DNA from: Bacteroidota bacterium
Lineage (GTDB): Bacteria > Bacteroidota > Bacteroidia > Bacteroidales > VadinHA17
Direction of reading: 5' to 3'
Length of the DNA stretch: 64,000 nucleotides
Assembly: GCA_016718875.1 (NCBI GenBank)
Contig: JADKBL010000014.1
Coordinates: forward strand, 1 to 64,000
Shown here: positions 35,292 to 42,918 of the stretch, piece by piece
How positions within the stretch are numbered: the stretch's first letter is position 1
Layout of the letters: each line of letters starts with the position of its first letter
Notes under the pieces: model-generated
Databases searched by the model: none
Told to the model about the DNA's origin: nothing
What the model saw: only the letters and a program-made list of their open reading frames with translations
Translations under genes and position numbers: made by a program

Positions 35292-36551
35292 TTATTTCAA
35301 TGCAGCCAGTGCATCAGCAAAAATATCAAGCTCTTTTGTTGTAGTGTACACATTTGGAGTGATCCTGCAACCATGCACATTGGCCCCGTCAATAGGTGCA
35401 CAATAAATTTTATATTTCTTCCAGAGAACATCACCGAGTTCGGCGGGTTTCAGGCTCTTAACACCGACATTGGCAATTGCACACGACCTTTTTTTATCTT
35501 CAGGTGTATTTAGTATTACATGCGGCAAGTTCCTGACCTTATCGGTCCAGTAATTTTGGATATATCTTAACCGTGCCTCTTTCCTTTCAGCACCGAGCAT
35601 ATTGTAATAATCAATTGCGTCCTCAACAGTTAAATCAGTATAAACAGGATGAGTTCCTATGTGATTCAGCCTTCTGATATCATCAGGGCTCATGTCGTAG
35701 GGAGCAATCAACGGCCATATTTTACTGATATTCTCCTTCTTTACCCAAAGCATCCCTGAACCAAGCGGAACACTAAGCCATTTATGAAGGCTGCTTCCAT
35801 AGTAATCACATCCTAGTTCCGGGATATTGAATTTGAAATGACCAATTGCATGTGCTCCGTCAACCATCACCTGAACACCCTTACTGTGAGCCATGTCGCA
35901 GATCTTCCTGACGGGCAGAATATGACCGGTGAGATTTATTATATGACAAATCATCAGAAGCCTGGTCCTTGGGGTTATTGCATTGGCATAAAGATTTACA
36001 ATTTCATCATCCGATGCCGGATTATTAGGAACAGATACGATCTTGTTCACAACACCATGACGCTTTGCAACCTGTTTGAACATGCTAAGCATGGCAGGAT
36101 AATCCTGTTCGGCCATGAGAGCCTCATCACCTGGTTTCCAGTCAAATCCCGCAATTATGGTATCCAGGGACTCTGTTGTGTTCCGTGTAAGAACCACCTC
36201 ATCGGCAGGTGCACCAACAAGGGCCGCAAGTTTTGCAGCCATTGCAGTTTTTTTATCAAACTGAACTGTACGCATGTAATAGGATGCCTGGTAATTAACA
36301 TCTCTGATGTGGGAAATAAGTTTTTCAAGCGTCTGTTCCGGCAGGAAGTTGTAGTAGCCGTTCTCGAAATTTATCATTTCGGGATTCAGCCTGTAGCCCT
36401 TCCTGATAGTAAGCCAGAAATCCTCTTCCATTGCCAGGTCTGATGCAGGAACTTTTGAAACAGAGCTCATCAGATCGGAAAAATTTTCCAGGCTAAGCAT
36501 AGCTCCAAGGCCAAGCAGACCTGAATTTTTAATAAACGTACGTTTGTCCAT
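35292..36551 (-). CDS. PLP-dependent aminotransferase class V family protein, exported
   Basis: The 419-residue protein begins with KRTFIKNSGLLGLGAMLS, a Tat-like signal with K-R in place of R-R. The class V fold follows: VVLTRNTTESLDTII, DGAHAIGHFKF, and the PLP lysine in SSLHKWLSVPLGSGML. The family includes cysteine desulfurases and isopenicillin N epimerase-like enzymes. The reaction here is unknown; the exported location and fold suggest a relation to the epimerase-like group. Confidence 0.82.
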   Translation of the reverse strand: MDKRTFIKNSGLLGLGAMLSLENFSDLMSSVSKVPASDLAMEEDFWLTIRKGYRLNPEMINFENGYYNFLPEQTLEKLISHIRDVNYQASYYMRTVQFDKKTAMAAKLAALVGAPADEVVLTRNTTESLDTIIAGFDWKPGDEALMAEQDYPAMLSMFKQVAKRHGVVNKIVSVPNNPASDDEIVNLYANAITPRTRLLMICHIINLTGHILPVRKICDMAHSKGVQVMVDGAHAIGHFKFNIPELGCDYYGSSLHKWLSVPLGSGMLWVKKENISKIWPLIAPYDMSPDDIRRLNHIGTHPVYTDLTVEDAIDYYNMLGAERKEARLRYIQNYWTDKVRNLPHVILNTPEDKKRSCAIANVGVKSLKPAELGDVLWKKYKIYCAPIDGANVHGCRITPNVYTTTKELDIFADALAALK

Positions 36552-36599
36552 GGCTAATCATTATTATTTCCGGATATCTTATAAAAATACGAAATTATT

Positions 36600-36702
36600 A
36601 AATCCATTAACCACGGAGATCACAAAGTAAAAAACACAAAGGACACAAAGAAACCTTGTTCTCTGTGCCCTCTGTGAATTACCTCAGTGTCCTCTGTGGT
36701 AA
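36600..36702 (+). repeat. CACAGAG-type inverted repeat, AAATCCATTAACCAC subtype
   Basis: It starts AAATCCATTAACCACGGAGA and ends CAGTGTCCTCTGTGGT. It lies between the stop of the TonB part and the start of the aminotransferase gene. Confidence 0.85.
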
Positions 36703-36705
36703 AAA

Positions 36706-37335
36706 TTATGGTTTCAGTTTAAACTCCACAGGTACCTTATAATGTACATCAACAGCCTTACCTGACTGGGTTCCCGGTTTCCAGTCGGGCATCGCAGCTA
36801 TTATCCGTTTTGCCTCAGCATCAAGGAGCGGATTAACAGGCTGCTGAACATTTACATTTTTTATTTTACCAGCACTTGTAATCAGGAAAGTAACATATAC
36901 TTTTCCTTCCATTTTCTTTTTAACGGCATCTCCGGGATATTTCATATTATCATAAATCCATGAGGTCATTGCTTCTTTTCCACCCGGGAACTGAGGCAAT
37001 TCCTCAACAACCATAAAAAATCCTTCTTTTCTTTTTTCATTCCCTGTCAGTACTTTTTTTTCAGAAACGGCCTTGTCATTATTTGTTCCGGTTGATAATG
37101 ACTTTTTGGTAGTTATCTCAATGACGCCATTTTTACCCTTTTCTCCGTATTTGTCAATAGCAGGTGTATCCTTTAAAACATTCACTGAAGCAATTGTCTC
37201 GGGAGGCATCTTATTCAAATCAGTTTCTGTTATTATTCCATCCACCACAATAAGCGGAGGAGGTCCGTCAACCCTGATATTAATCCCATTAGATGGTGGT
37301 GGCGGCGGCGGCGGTGGCGGGAGCCATAGGATCAT
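36706..37335 (-). CDS. TonB C-terminal part of a BlaR1/M56-TonB protein (separate frame)
   Basis: The 209-residue frame starts with MILW and a proline run read from CCG/CCA repeats. Next comes a TonB-dependent-receptor plug-like segment (IVVDGIITETDLNKMPPETIASVNVLKD, with GEKGKNGVIEITTKK). It ends with a TonB C-terminal domain: PQFPGGKEAMTSWIYDNMKYP, GKVYVTFLITSAGKI and AAMPDWKPGTQSGKAV. It overlaps the M56 frame by 47 bases in a different frame and reads as its natural continuation. Either one indel in the repeat split a single gene, or two products are made. TonB domains pass energy or signals to outer-membrane proteins. Confidence 0.8.
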   Translation of the reverse strand: MILWLPPPPPPPPPSNGINIRVDGPPPLIVVDGIITETDLNKMPPETIASVNVLKDTPAIDKYGEKGKNGVIEITTKKSLSTGTNNDKAVSEKKVLTGNEKRKEGFFMVVEELPQFPGGKEAMTSWIYDNMKYPGDAVKKKMEGKVYVTFLITSAGKIKNVNVQQPVNPLLDAEAKRIIAAMPDWKPGTQSGKAVDVHYKVPVEFKLKP

Positions 37336-38497
37336 TGAATTTCTCTGAATTTATTGTATCGAGATTCATTGGAATTTTCATGTCAGATGTGAAAACAGGT
37401 TTAACTACTACCGACTTGTATCCCACATATGATACTGCCAATGTGCCTCCCTCGGGTATTTTTTCAAGTTTAAAACTTCCGTTTGCTTCAGTTACAGTAC
37501 CTGAAGTGGTTCCCATTGCAACTATCACTGCGCCCTCAAGAGGTTTGCCGTTTTCAGCCTGAACAACGCTGCCTTTTACTGTTCTGTCCTGAATTGGTGA
37601 AGGCTGTAGATTGCCTGTTAAGTCAGATATGTCATATCTGTATTCAGGCTTTGCAAATGAATACAACACAATTGCAAATACAGGAAGTATAAGAAAGATC
37701 TTCATTTTCCTGTATGGTGATGTGATTATATTTTTCATCATTTCAAATCTTTTTTTGTTAAGTGAATAATTGAAAGAATTCGCCAGAATGACGACCTGGG
37801 AGCCGGCAATCTGATTTAAAAGAGTCGCCCTGTAAACAGCAGGATCAGAGGTTCGCTGCAGCGCCCCCTCATCTGCAAGATATTCATGGTTTTGCCTTAT
37901 CATGCGGAGATAAATCCATACAAGAGGATTAAACCACTGAAGCATGCAAAGTATTCCTCCAAGTGCAAGGTCGACCCAATGTTTCTGCCTGATATGCACC
38001 AACTCGTGGTTCATTATCTCCTTCATCTCAATATCTGTAACTGAAGGATTGACAAAGATCCAGGAGAGAAATGAAAATGAGTTGGTGTAATCAGATGTCC
38101 GGATAAGCTTTACCGGGCCGGATGTTACAATTCCTGATCTTACAACAGACCGGATAACAGGTCTGCTTTGTCTTATCATCATGAATCCGATTGCAAATAT
38201 CCCCGATAAATAGAGAAGGATTAACAATGATCCGGCATCAAATATAAATGAGCCGTTCATATTTTCAATACCTGATACAACTTCGCCTTCAGTTGGAGTT
38301 ACATTGGGCACATTCAGCATTACGGTATAACGGATTGTTAAAAGAGGCATAATGAATGAGGCAATAACCCCAGAAAGGAGGTAAAACCGGTTAAGTGTAA
38401 AAAACCTCTCATTCTTAAGAAAAACAATATAGATCAGGGCAAAGCCTGAAAGCCATATTACTGACTTAAACAGATATAATCCCAGTGCTTCCATCAC
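37289..38497 (-). CDS. BlaR1-like M56 family membrane metallopeptidase
   Basis: This 402-residue protein has N-terminal helices, then the M56 zinc site HELVH (in EIMNHELVHIRQKHW) and NHEYLADEGAL, another helix (IFLILPVFAIVLYSFA), and a carboxypeptidase-regulatory-like domain (KGSVVQAENGKPLEGAVIVAMGTTSGTVT). The frame then ends in PATAAAATTI inside a triplet repeat. In BlaR1/MecR1 systems the M56 protease removes the BlaI repressor once a signal is sensed. It overlaps the BlaI gene by 4 bases, which supports this pairing. Confidence 0.85.
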   Translation of the reverse strand: MMEALGLYLFKSVIWLSGFALIYIVFLKNERFFTLNRFYLLSGVIASFIMPLLTIRYTVMLNVPNVTPTEGEVVSGIENMNGSFIFDAGSLLILLYLSGIFAIGFMMIRQSRPVIRSVVRSGIVTSGPVKLIRTSDYTNSFSFLSWIFVNPSVTDIEMKEIMNHELVHIRQKHWVDLALGGILCMLQWFNPLVWIYLRMIRQNHEYLADEGALQRTSDPAVYRATLLNQIAGSQVVILANSFNYSLNKKRFEMMKNIITSPYRKMKIFLILPVFAIVLYSFAKPEYRYDISDLTGNLQPSPIQDRTVKGSVVQAENGKPLEGAVIVAMGTTSGTVTEANGSFKLEKIPEGGTLAVSYVGYKSVVVKPVFTSDMKIPMNLDTINSEKFNDPMAPATAAAATTI

Positions 38498-38871
38498 TTT
38501 TTCTTTTTGCTTTTCGACAATTCTTTTTTAGTATCCTCAAGCAGCTCTTCAAGCTCTTTCAGGGTAAGATCCTTTTCCCTCGCAAAAAACGAAGCCATTG
38601 CAGGAAAAGAATTATTGAAATAACTTTCCATGAGGCCGAAAAGCTGGTTCTTCGAATATTCGCTTTTTGATACCATGGGATGGTAGAGATGAACATTACC
38701 ATAGGCTTTATGCCCGACGAAACCCTTCTTCTCGAGTATCCTCAGAACTGTCGACACTGTATTCCTTGCCGGCTTCGGATCGCTGAAACTGTCGCGGATA
38801 TCTTTCACGAGACCTTCTTTCCGGTCCCATAATATCTGCATAATCTGTTCTTCTGCACGTGTTAGTTGCAT
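38494..38871 (-). CDS. BlaI/MecI-family transcriptional repressor
   Basis: The 125-residue protein has a winged helix (LTRAEEQIMQILWDRKEGLVKDI, NTVSTVLRILEKKGFV) and a C-terminal dimer region (KNQLFGLMESYFNNSFPAMASFF). The YPMVSK-type joint (HPMVSKSEYSK) is the region cut in related repressors. Repressors of this family bind palindromes with TACA or TGACTA-like arms. Two such sites lie upstream at 39025-39042 and 39062-39085, beside the gene's own promoter box, so autoregulation with the M56 gene is likely. The target signal (beta-lactam or other envelope stress) cannot be told from sequence. Confidence 0.92.
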   Translation of the reverse strand: MQLTRAEEQIMQILWDRKEGLVKDIRDSFSDPKPARNTVSTVLRILEKKGFVGHKAYGNVHLYHPMVSKSEYSKNQLFGLMESYFNNSFPAMASFFAREKDLTLKELEELLEDTKKELSKSKKKK

Positions 38872-38970
38872 GATAGAAATGTTGTTAATTAAACAGTCAT
38901 TGCGATCCCGACACAGTCGGGAGAAGCAATCTTAATCTATTTGCCCGCGCGGCAATCTGGCGCCTTCGCT

Positions 38971-38993
38971 AAAATAGCCCACCGGGCTATTTT
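38971..38993. terminator. Strong hairpin in the blaI leader
   Basis: AAAATAGCCC, loop ACC and GGGCTATTTT form a perfect 10-bp stem with T after it on the plus strand. On the minus strand it lies in the blaI leader about 100 bases before the start codon. It may be a terminator, an attenuator or part of the repeat 38890-39010, which also holds the hairpin CCCGAC-ACA-GTCGGG. Confidence 0.5.
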
Positions 38994-39016
38994 TTGACGC
39001 TCGGCCCCCTTCAACA

Positions 39017-39024
39017 CAAAGATA
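39017..39024 (-). promoter_or_regulatory. Promoter box of the blaI operon
   Basis: On the minus strand this reads TATCTTTG, matching TAnnTTTG. The first operator palindrome begins at the next base upstream, so a bound repressor would cover the region between the -7 and -33 elements. Confidence 0.65.
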
Positions 39025-39042
39025 TGACTATTTTTATAGTCA
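39025..39042. promoter_or_regulatory. Operator 1 for the BlaI-like repressor
   Basis: TGACTA, six bases, TAGTCA: a perfect dyad directly next to the blaI promoter box. Confidence 0.75.
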
Positions 39043-39061
39043 CGCAAATATTTTACAATTA

Positions 39062-39085
39062 AAATGACTATTATTTTAGTCATTT
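39062..39085. promoter_or_regulatory. Operator 2 for the BlaI-like repressor
   Basis: AAATGACTA, TTATTT, TAGTCATTT: 9-bp perfect arms and the same 6-base spacer as operator 1. The centres of the two operators are 40 bases apart, close to four helix turns, so bound dimers would lie on one face of the DNA. Confidence 0.75.
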
Positions 39086-39113
39086 GTTATAAAATATTGA
39101 TTTTATGGAAGAT

Positions 39114-39175
39114 GCTGGCGCCGATTTGTAATCGGTGCCAATCATTTATAGCACGGATCACAGATCCGCGCTAGC
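39114..39175. repeat. Pair of REP-like hairpins in opposite senses
   Basis: One unit (39114-39139) starts GCTGGCGCCGATTTGTAATC; the second (39150-39175) is the reverse orientation and matches the unit at 35261-35286 as a reverse complement. Two facing units give a larger imperfect palindrome, the layout of bacterial BIME elements. Confidence 0.75.
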
Positions 39176-39240
39176 GGAGAATGTTTTATCTGATTTTTTA
39201 ACTAATTTGCATCCTATTATCAATATTTAATAATCGTACT

Positions 39241-39969
39241 ATGAAAAAGCAGATAATCTTAACATTCATTGCCACTCTTTTTATAAGCTCAACAGTTATT
39301 GCACAGAAGCCCAATACTCTTTCCGATAAAGAGAAAAAAGATGGCTGGGTACTCATGTTTAACGGTAAGGATTTTACAGGTTGGCGCCAGTGCAACGGAA
39401 CAGCTATGCCAAAGAACTGGGCAATTGAAGATAACTCAATGAAGGTTTTCACCGGAGAAGGAAAAGAACCGGGTCAGGGTGCAAACGGAGATATATTATA
39501 TGAAAAAAAGTTTAAGAATTTTGAACTGACAATTGACTGGAAAGCAAGTAAAATGGCAAATTCAGGTATTTTCTTTAATGTGAGAGAGGTCCCTGGAAAA
39601 CCAATTTATTATGCATCTCCCGAGATACAGGTTTTGGATAATGCTGATGCAACCGACAATAAAATACCCAGCCATCTTGCAGGTTCCCTATATGATATGA
39701 TAGCAGCCGATCCAAAAACTGTAAAACCTGCAGGAGAATGGAACACTATTGTTATCAGGGTTCAGAACGGGAAAGTTACACACACCCAGAACGGGGTTAA
39801 GGTTGTTGAATATGAGCTATGGACGCCTGCATGGGATGCATTGGTACAGAACAGCAAATTCAAAACATTCCCCGGTTTTACCGAAGGAATTTCCAAAGAC
39901 GGATTCATCGGACTTCAGGATCACGGATACACTGTATGGTTCAAAAATATTAAAATAAGAGAACTTTAA
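39241..39969 (+). CDS. Secreted DUF1080 (3-keto-disaccharide hydrolase-like) protein
   Basis: The 242-residue product has a signal peptide (MKKQIILTFIATLFISSTVIAQ) and one DUF1080 domain of jelly-roll type: LMFNGKDFTGWRQ, DILYEKKFKNFELTIDWKAS, SGIFFNVRE and the end GFIGLQDHGYTVWFKNIKI. Some DUF1080 proteins hydrolyse 3-keto-glycosides, and many have no known activity. It lies downstream of the operator region of the divergent blaI operon, but a link is not shown. Confidence 0.88.
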   Translation: MKKQIILTFIATLFISSTVIAQKPNTLSDKEKKDGWVLMFNGKDFTGWRQCNGTAMPKNWAIEDNSMKVFTGEGKEPGQGANGDILYEKKFKNFELTIDWKASKMANSGIFFNVREVPGKPIYYASPEIQVLDNADATDNKIPSHLAGSLYDMIAADPKTVKPAGEWNTIVIRVQNGKVTHTQNGVKVVEYELWTPAWDALVQNSKFKTFPGFTEGISKDGFIGLQDHGYTVWFKNIKIREL

Positions 39970-40053
39970 TTTTAAAACAATTGGCTCGGTTTTTGTGTTG
40001 ATTAACTAATTACCGGTATGTTCGTATAAGTTAATAACCTAAATTTCACTCTA

Positions 40054-40752
40054 ATGAAATCAGAAAGAAATTATTTCAGAGCCACTTTTATTGTTTTATG
40101 CTTCTCCATACTGACAGTTAGTGGTACGCCTCAGGATAATAAGGGTAATCCTATTCCGCATTTCCTTTTTCCTCAGTTTAAAGAGGGAATTGTAATTATG
40201 AGAGATGGACAGAAGTTTACAGCTCTTCTTAATTATAATATGGTTGAGGAAAAAATGATCACAGAACTGGATGGGGTTTACAGATATTCAAAAAACCCCA
40301 AGAGCATTGAACGGATATTACTTGAAAACAGGCTTTTTATCCCTTATGGAAATGGCTTCTATGAGATTCTTACAAGCGGAAATGTCACAATGTTTCTTCA
40401 GAATAAAGCCAATCTTGCGCCAAAAGGTAGTAGTACGGGATATGGTTCAAAGAACAGGTCCGTTGGCCCTACCGCAACTCAAAGATTTGAAATTAATCCG
40501 GTAACACATCAGTACGGTGAAGTAGCATATATTGATCTCCCGCAGAATTTTGATGTAGTACCTGAATTTGTATTCTGGGTAAGCAATGAAGATCAGCTTG
40601 AAAAATTCAGCACAGAAAGGCAGTTCATTAAGCTTTTCCCTAAGTATGAGAAAGAACTTAAAGATTTCTTCCAAAATGAGAATATAAATATCAGGAACAG
40701 GGAAGACATTATAAAACTGGGTAATTTCTGCAATGAGATCATGAAGAAATAA
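40054..40752 (+). CDS. Secreted protein of unknown function
   Basis: The 232-residue product has a signal peptide (hydrophobic FIVLCFSILTVSG). The body has a beta-rich part (EGIVIMRDGQKFTALLNYNMVEEKMI) and a charged helical end. I recognise no catalytic motif. It is in line with the DUF1080 gene (84 bases before) and the hydrolase gene (12 bases after). Confidence 0.65.
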   Translation: MKSERNYFRATFIVLCFSILTVSGTPQDNKGNPIPHFLFPQFKEGIVIMRDGQKFTALLNYNMVEEKMITELDGVYRYSKNPKSIERILLENRLFIPYGNGFYEILTSGNVTMFLQNKANLAPKGSSTGYGSKNRSVGPTATQRFEINPVTHQYGEVAYIDLPQNFDVVPEFVFWVSNEDQLEKFSTERQFIKLFPKYEKELKDFFQNENINIRNREDIIKLGNFCNEIMKK

Positions 40753-40764
40753 GTTAATCCTCTC

Positions 40765-41829
40765 ATGAGATATCATAACCGGCGTAACTTCCTTAAAGCC
40801 AATGCTGCTTTAGGACTTGGAGCAATAGCCACAGGAATTGGCTTAACTCAATCATGTTCCGGCAACAATAATATGTCTGATTCAGGAGATCATCATCCGG
40901 TTGATCTCCTTTCAAAATACCAGGAATGCCTTGGCGGACCATTTCCTGATCCTGTACCGCTTAATCCTGTTCTGAGAGAAACAATTCAGAAAGATGGATA
41001 TCGCATAGAATCCATTACTTATGAAGCTCTCCCCGGCGACAGGATCCCAGCACTTATTCTTATCCCTGATATTGTATCATCCTCCAATCCTGCACCAGGG
41101 ATTGCAGTTTGGCATCAGCATAACGGAGAGTATCACCTTGGAAAAACAGAACCTGCCGGTCTTGCCGGAAATCCCATGCACCATACTGCGGTGGCCCTTG
41201 TACGGGAAGGATATGTAGTGCTGTGCCCCGATTCACTTTGCTTCGAGGAACGCCAGGACCCAACAGGAATTCTGAAAAGAGGCGATTATGAACGCTTCGA
41301 GTTCCTGAGAGAAGTGGTGAGGGGACGTTCACTCGCGTGGAGAGATGTTCTTGATATGAAAACATCTGTATCATACCTGAGCCAGAGACCAGAGGTAATT
41401 CCGGAAAAGCTGGGATGTTACGGTCATTCAATGGGCTCAACACATGCATGGCTTGCCGGACCACTCGAACCCCGGCTCAAATGTGTAATAGGTAATTGCT
41501 GCCTCCCGACTTATGATGCAATAGAAGAAACTCATATTCTGCATTGTTTCCCCAATTTTGTCCCGGGCTGGAAACAATATGGCGATACTCCTGATATAGC
41601 TGCTCTCATAGCTCCACGGGCCCTTCATCTTAACTTTGGTGAAAAAGATACGGGCAGTCCGGTTGAATTTGTTAAAACCGGTCTGACAAGAATTGCTGAA
41701 GCATATAAAAAAGCGGGAGCTCCTGAAAATTTCACTTCCTATATTGAACCCGGAGCTGAACATGTTCTGTCAGATGCAATGTGGCAACATGTTAAAGAGT
41801 GTTTTGCAAAGCACCTGAAAACAGCTTAA
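40765..41829 (+). CDS. Exported alpha/beta hydrolase (putative esterase)
   Basis: The 354-residue product has a Tat signal RRNFLKANAALGLGAIATG followed by a lipobox-like QSCSG, so it may be a Tat-exported lipoprotein. The fold is alpha/beta hydrolase: GIAVWHQHNGEYHLGK, nucleophile Ser in CYGHSMGSTHAW (residue about 222), acid in NFGEKDTGS and His in EPGAEHVLSD. Related proteins include acetyl-xylan esterase-like and dienelactone-hydrolase-like enzymes. The substrate is open; sugar esters would fit the neighbouring glycan enzymes. Confidence 0.82.
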   Translation: MRYHNRRNFLKANAALGLGAIATGIGLTQSCSGNNNMSDSGDHHPVDLLSKYQECLGGPFPDPVPLNPVLRETIQKDGYRIESITYEALPGDRIPALILIPDIVSSSNPAPGIAVWHQHNGEYHLGKTEPAGLAGNPMHHTAVALVREGYVVLCPDSLCFEERQDPTGILKRGDYERFEFLREVVRGRSLAWRDVLDMKTSVSYLSQRPEVIPEKLGCYGHSMGSTHAWLAGPLEPRLKCVIGNCCLPTYDAIEETHILHCFPNFVPGWKQYGDTPDIAALIAPRALHLNFGEKDTGSPVEFVKTGLTRIAEAYKKAGAPENFTSYIEPGAEHVLSDAMWQHVKECFAKHLKTA

Positions 41830-41850
41830 TCCCTGGTGATACTTTGTCAC

Positions 41851-41884
41851 AAAAAGAAAACCCTCCTATGCTAAAGCTTAGGAG
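41851..41884 (-). terminator. Terminator of the tRNA-Val transcript
   Basis: On the minus strand CTCCTA-A-GCT, TT, AGC-A-TAGGAG forms a 9-bp stem with one internal mismatch and is followed by a T-rich tract (GGTTTTCTTTTT). It begins 5 bases after the tRNA end. Confidence 0.75.
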
Positions 41885-41889
41885 GAGAA

Positions 41890-41970
41890 GGTGAGTTGCA
41901 CTGGAGTCAGAACCCCAGTGACCCCTACCCCTGTCAAGGTAATGCTCTAAACCAACTGAGCTAACAACCC
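41890..41970 (-). tRNA. tRNA-Val (GAC), with irregular arms
   Basis: Read on the minus strand, GGGTTGT pairs with GCAACTC (two G-U pairs), the D arm has GCTCAGTTGGTTTAGAGC, and the anticodon loop TTGACAG gives GAC for valine. The 3' side of the anticodon stem has one G too many, and the T loop (GGTTCTGACT) is about three bases longer than the usual TTCGANT loop. The promoter box and terminator are in place, so the gene is probably expressed or only recently damaged. Confidence 0.75.
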
Positions 41971-41979
41971 TTATTGCCG

Positions 41980-41987
41980 CAAAAATA
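41980..41987 (-). promoter_or_regulatory. Promoter box of tRNA-Val
   Basis: On the minus strand it reads TATTTTTG, matching TAnnTTTG, 9 bases before the first base of the tRNA. Confidence 0.65.
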
Positions 41988-42056
41988 ATAATTTAATCCA
42001 ATCAATTTGATAACAATAAATAGATTGTTTAATTTCGATATTCAATTTATTAAGAA

Positions 42057-42106
42057 ATTGATTTTCTTCGCTCCCCCTGGGGTCGGGGTAAACTAAGAAA
42101 ATCAAT
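42057..42106. promoter_or_regulatory. Long hairpin before the AIM24-like gene
   Basis: ATTGATTTTCTT (42057-42068) and AAGAAAATCAAT (42095-42106) are perfect 12-bp arms. The loop holds CCCC and GGGG stretches that can extend the stem. It lies 46 bases before the ATG at 42153 and may act as a leader structure. Confidence 0.6.
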
Positions 42107-42152
42107 CTTCAAATATTTTTCAGAACTTAAACCCTTTTAATTGATCGAAATT

Positions 42153-42917
42153 ATGATATCACACGAAATTGATTATAAGATTTTCGGCGACGACATCCAG
42201 TTTGTTGAGATTGAACTTGATCCGAGAGAAACTGTCATAGCAGAAGCCGGAACGATGGTTTATATGGAGCAGGGCATCACCTTTGAAGTAAAGATGGGTG
42301 ATGGTTCATCACCCGACCAGGGCTTGATGGGAAAACTGTTCCAGGCTGGCTCCAGAATTATTACAGGTGAATCACTCTTCCTTACCCATTTTACAAATAA
42401 TGGAAACGGGAAAAGCAGGGTAGCCTTTGCTGCACCTTATCCCGGAACTATTATCCCTGTCGATCTGAGGCAGATAAGGAACAGCCTGATAGTTCAAAAG
42501 GATGGATTCCTCTGTGCTGCAATGGGCACAAAACTTTCCGTTACACTGAACAAGAGAATCGGCGCAGGACTGCTGGGAGGCGAAGGCTTTATCCTTCAGA
42601 AACTTGAAGGTGATGGCAAAGCGTTTATCCACGCAGGTGGAACTGTTATTGAAAAACAGCTCAATAACGAAACCCTTCGTATTGATACCGGCTGTGTAGT
42701 TGCCTTCGAACCAACACTCGATTTTGACATTGAAGCAACAGGGAGCCTTAAATCGATGGTCTTCGGTGGAGAGGGATTATTCCTTGCTATTATGAGGGGT
42801 ATTGGTAAGGTGTGGCTCCAGTCGATGCCAATCAGAAAGCTTATACGTGCTCTTGCCCCATACGGAAGGAACAGGGGAAAAGAGGGAAGTTCAATCCTGG
42901 GCAGTTTCCTGGAATAG
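42153..42917 (+). CDS. TIGR00266/AIM24 family protein
   Basis: The 254-residue product is a member of the AIM24-like (TIGR00266) family: DIQFVEIELDPRETVIAEAGTMVYM, RIITGESLFLTHFTN, FLCAAMGTKLSV, GLLGGEGFILQKLEGDGKAFIHAGG and the end VFGGEGLFLAIMRGIGKVWLQSMP. It forms a double-stranded beta-helix barrel. The bacterial role is unknown. The ATG at 42153 is used rather than the TTG at 42141. One base separates its stop from that of the convergent fucosidase gene. Confidence 0.88.
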   Translation: MISHEIDYKIFGDDIQFVEIELDPRETVIAEAGTMVYMEQGITFEVKMGDGSSPDQGLMGKLFQAGSRIITGESLFLTHFTNNGNGKSRVAFAAPYPGTIIPVDLRQIRNSLIVQKDGFLCAAMGTKLSVTLNKRIGAGLLGGEGFILQKLEGDGKAFIHAGGTVIEKQLNNETLRIDTGCVVAFEPTLDFDIEATGSLKSMVFGGEGLFLAIMRGIGKVWLQSMPIRKLIRALAPYGRNRGKEGSSILGSFLE

Positions 42918-42918
42918 A

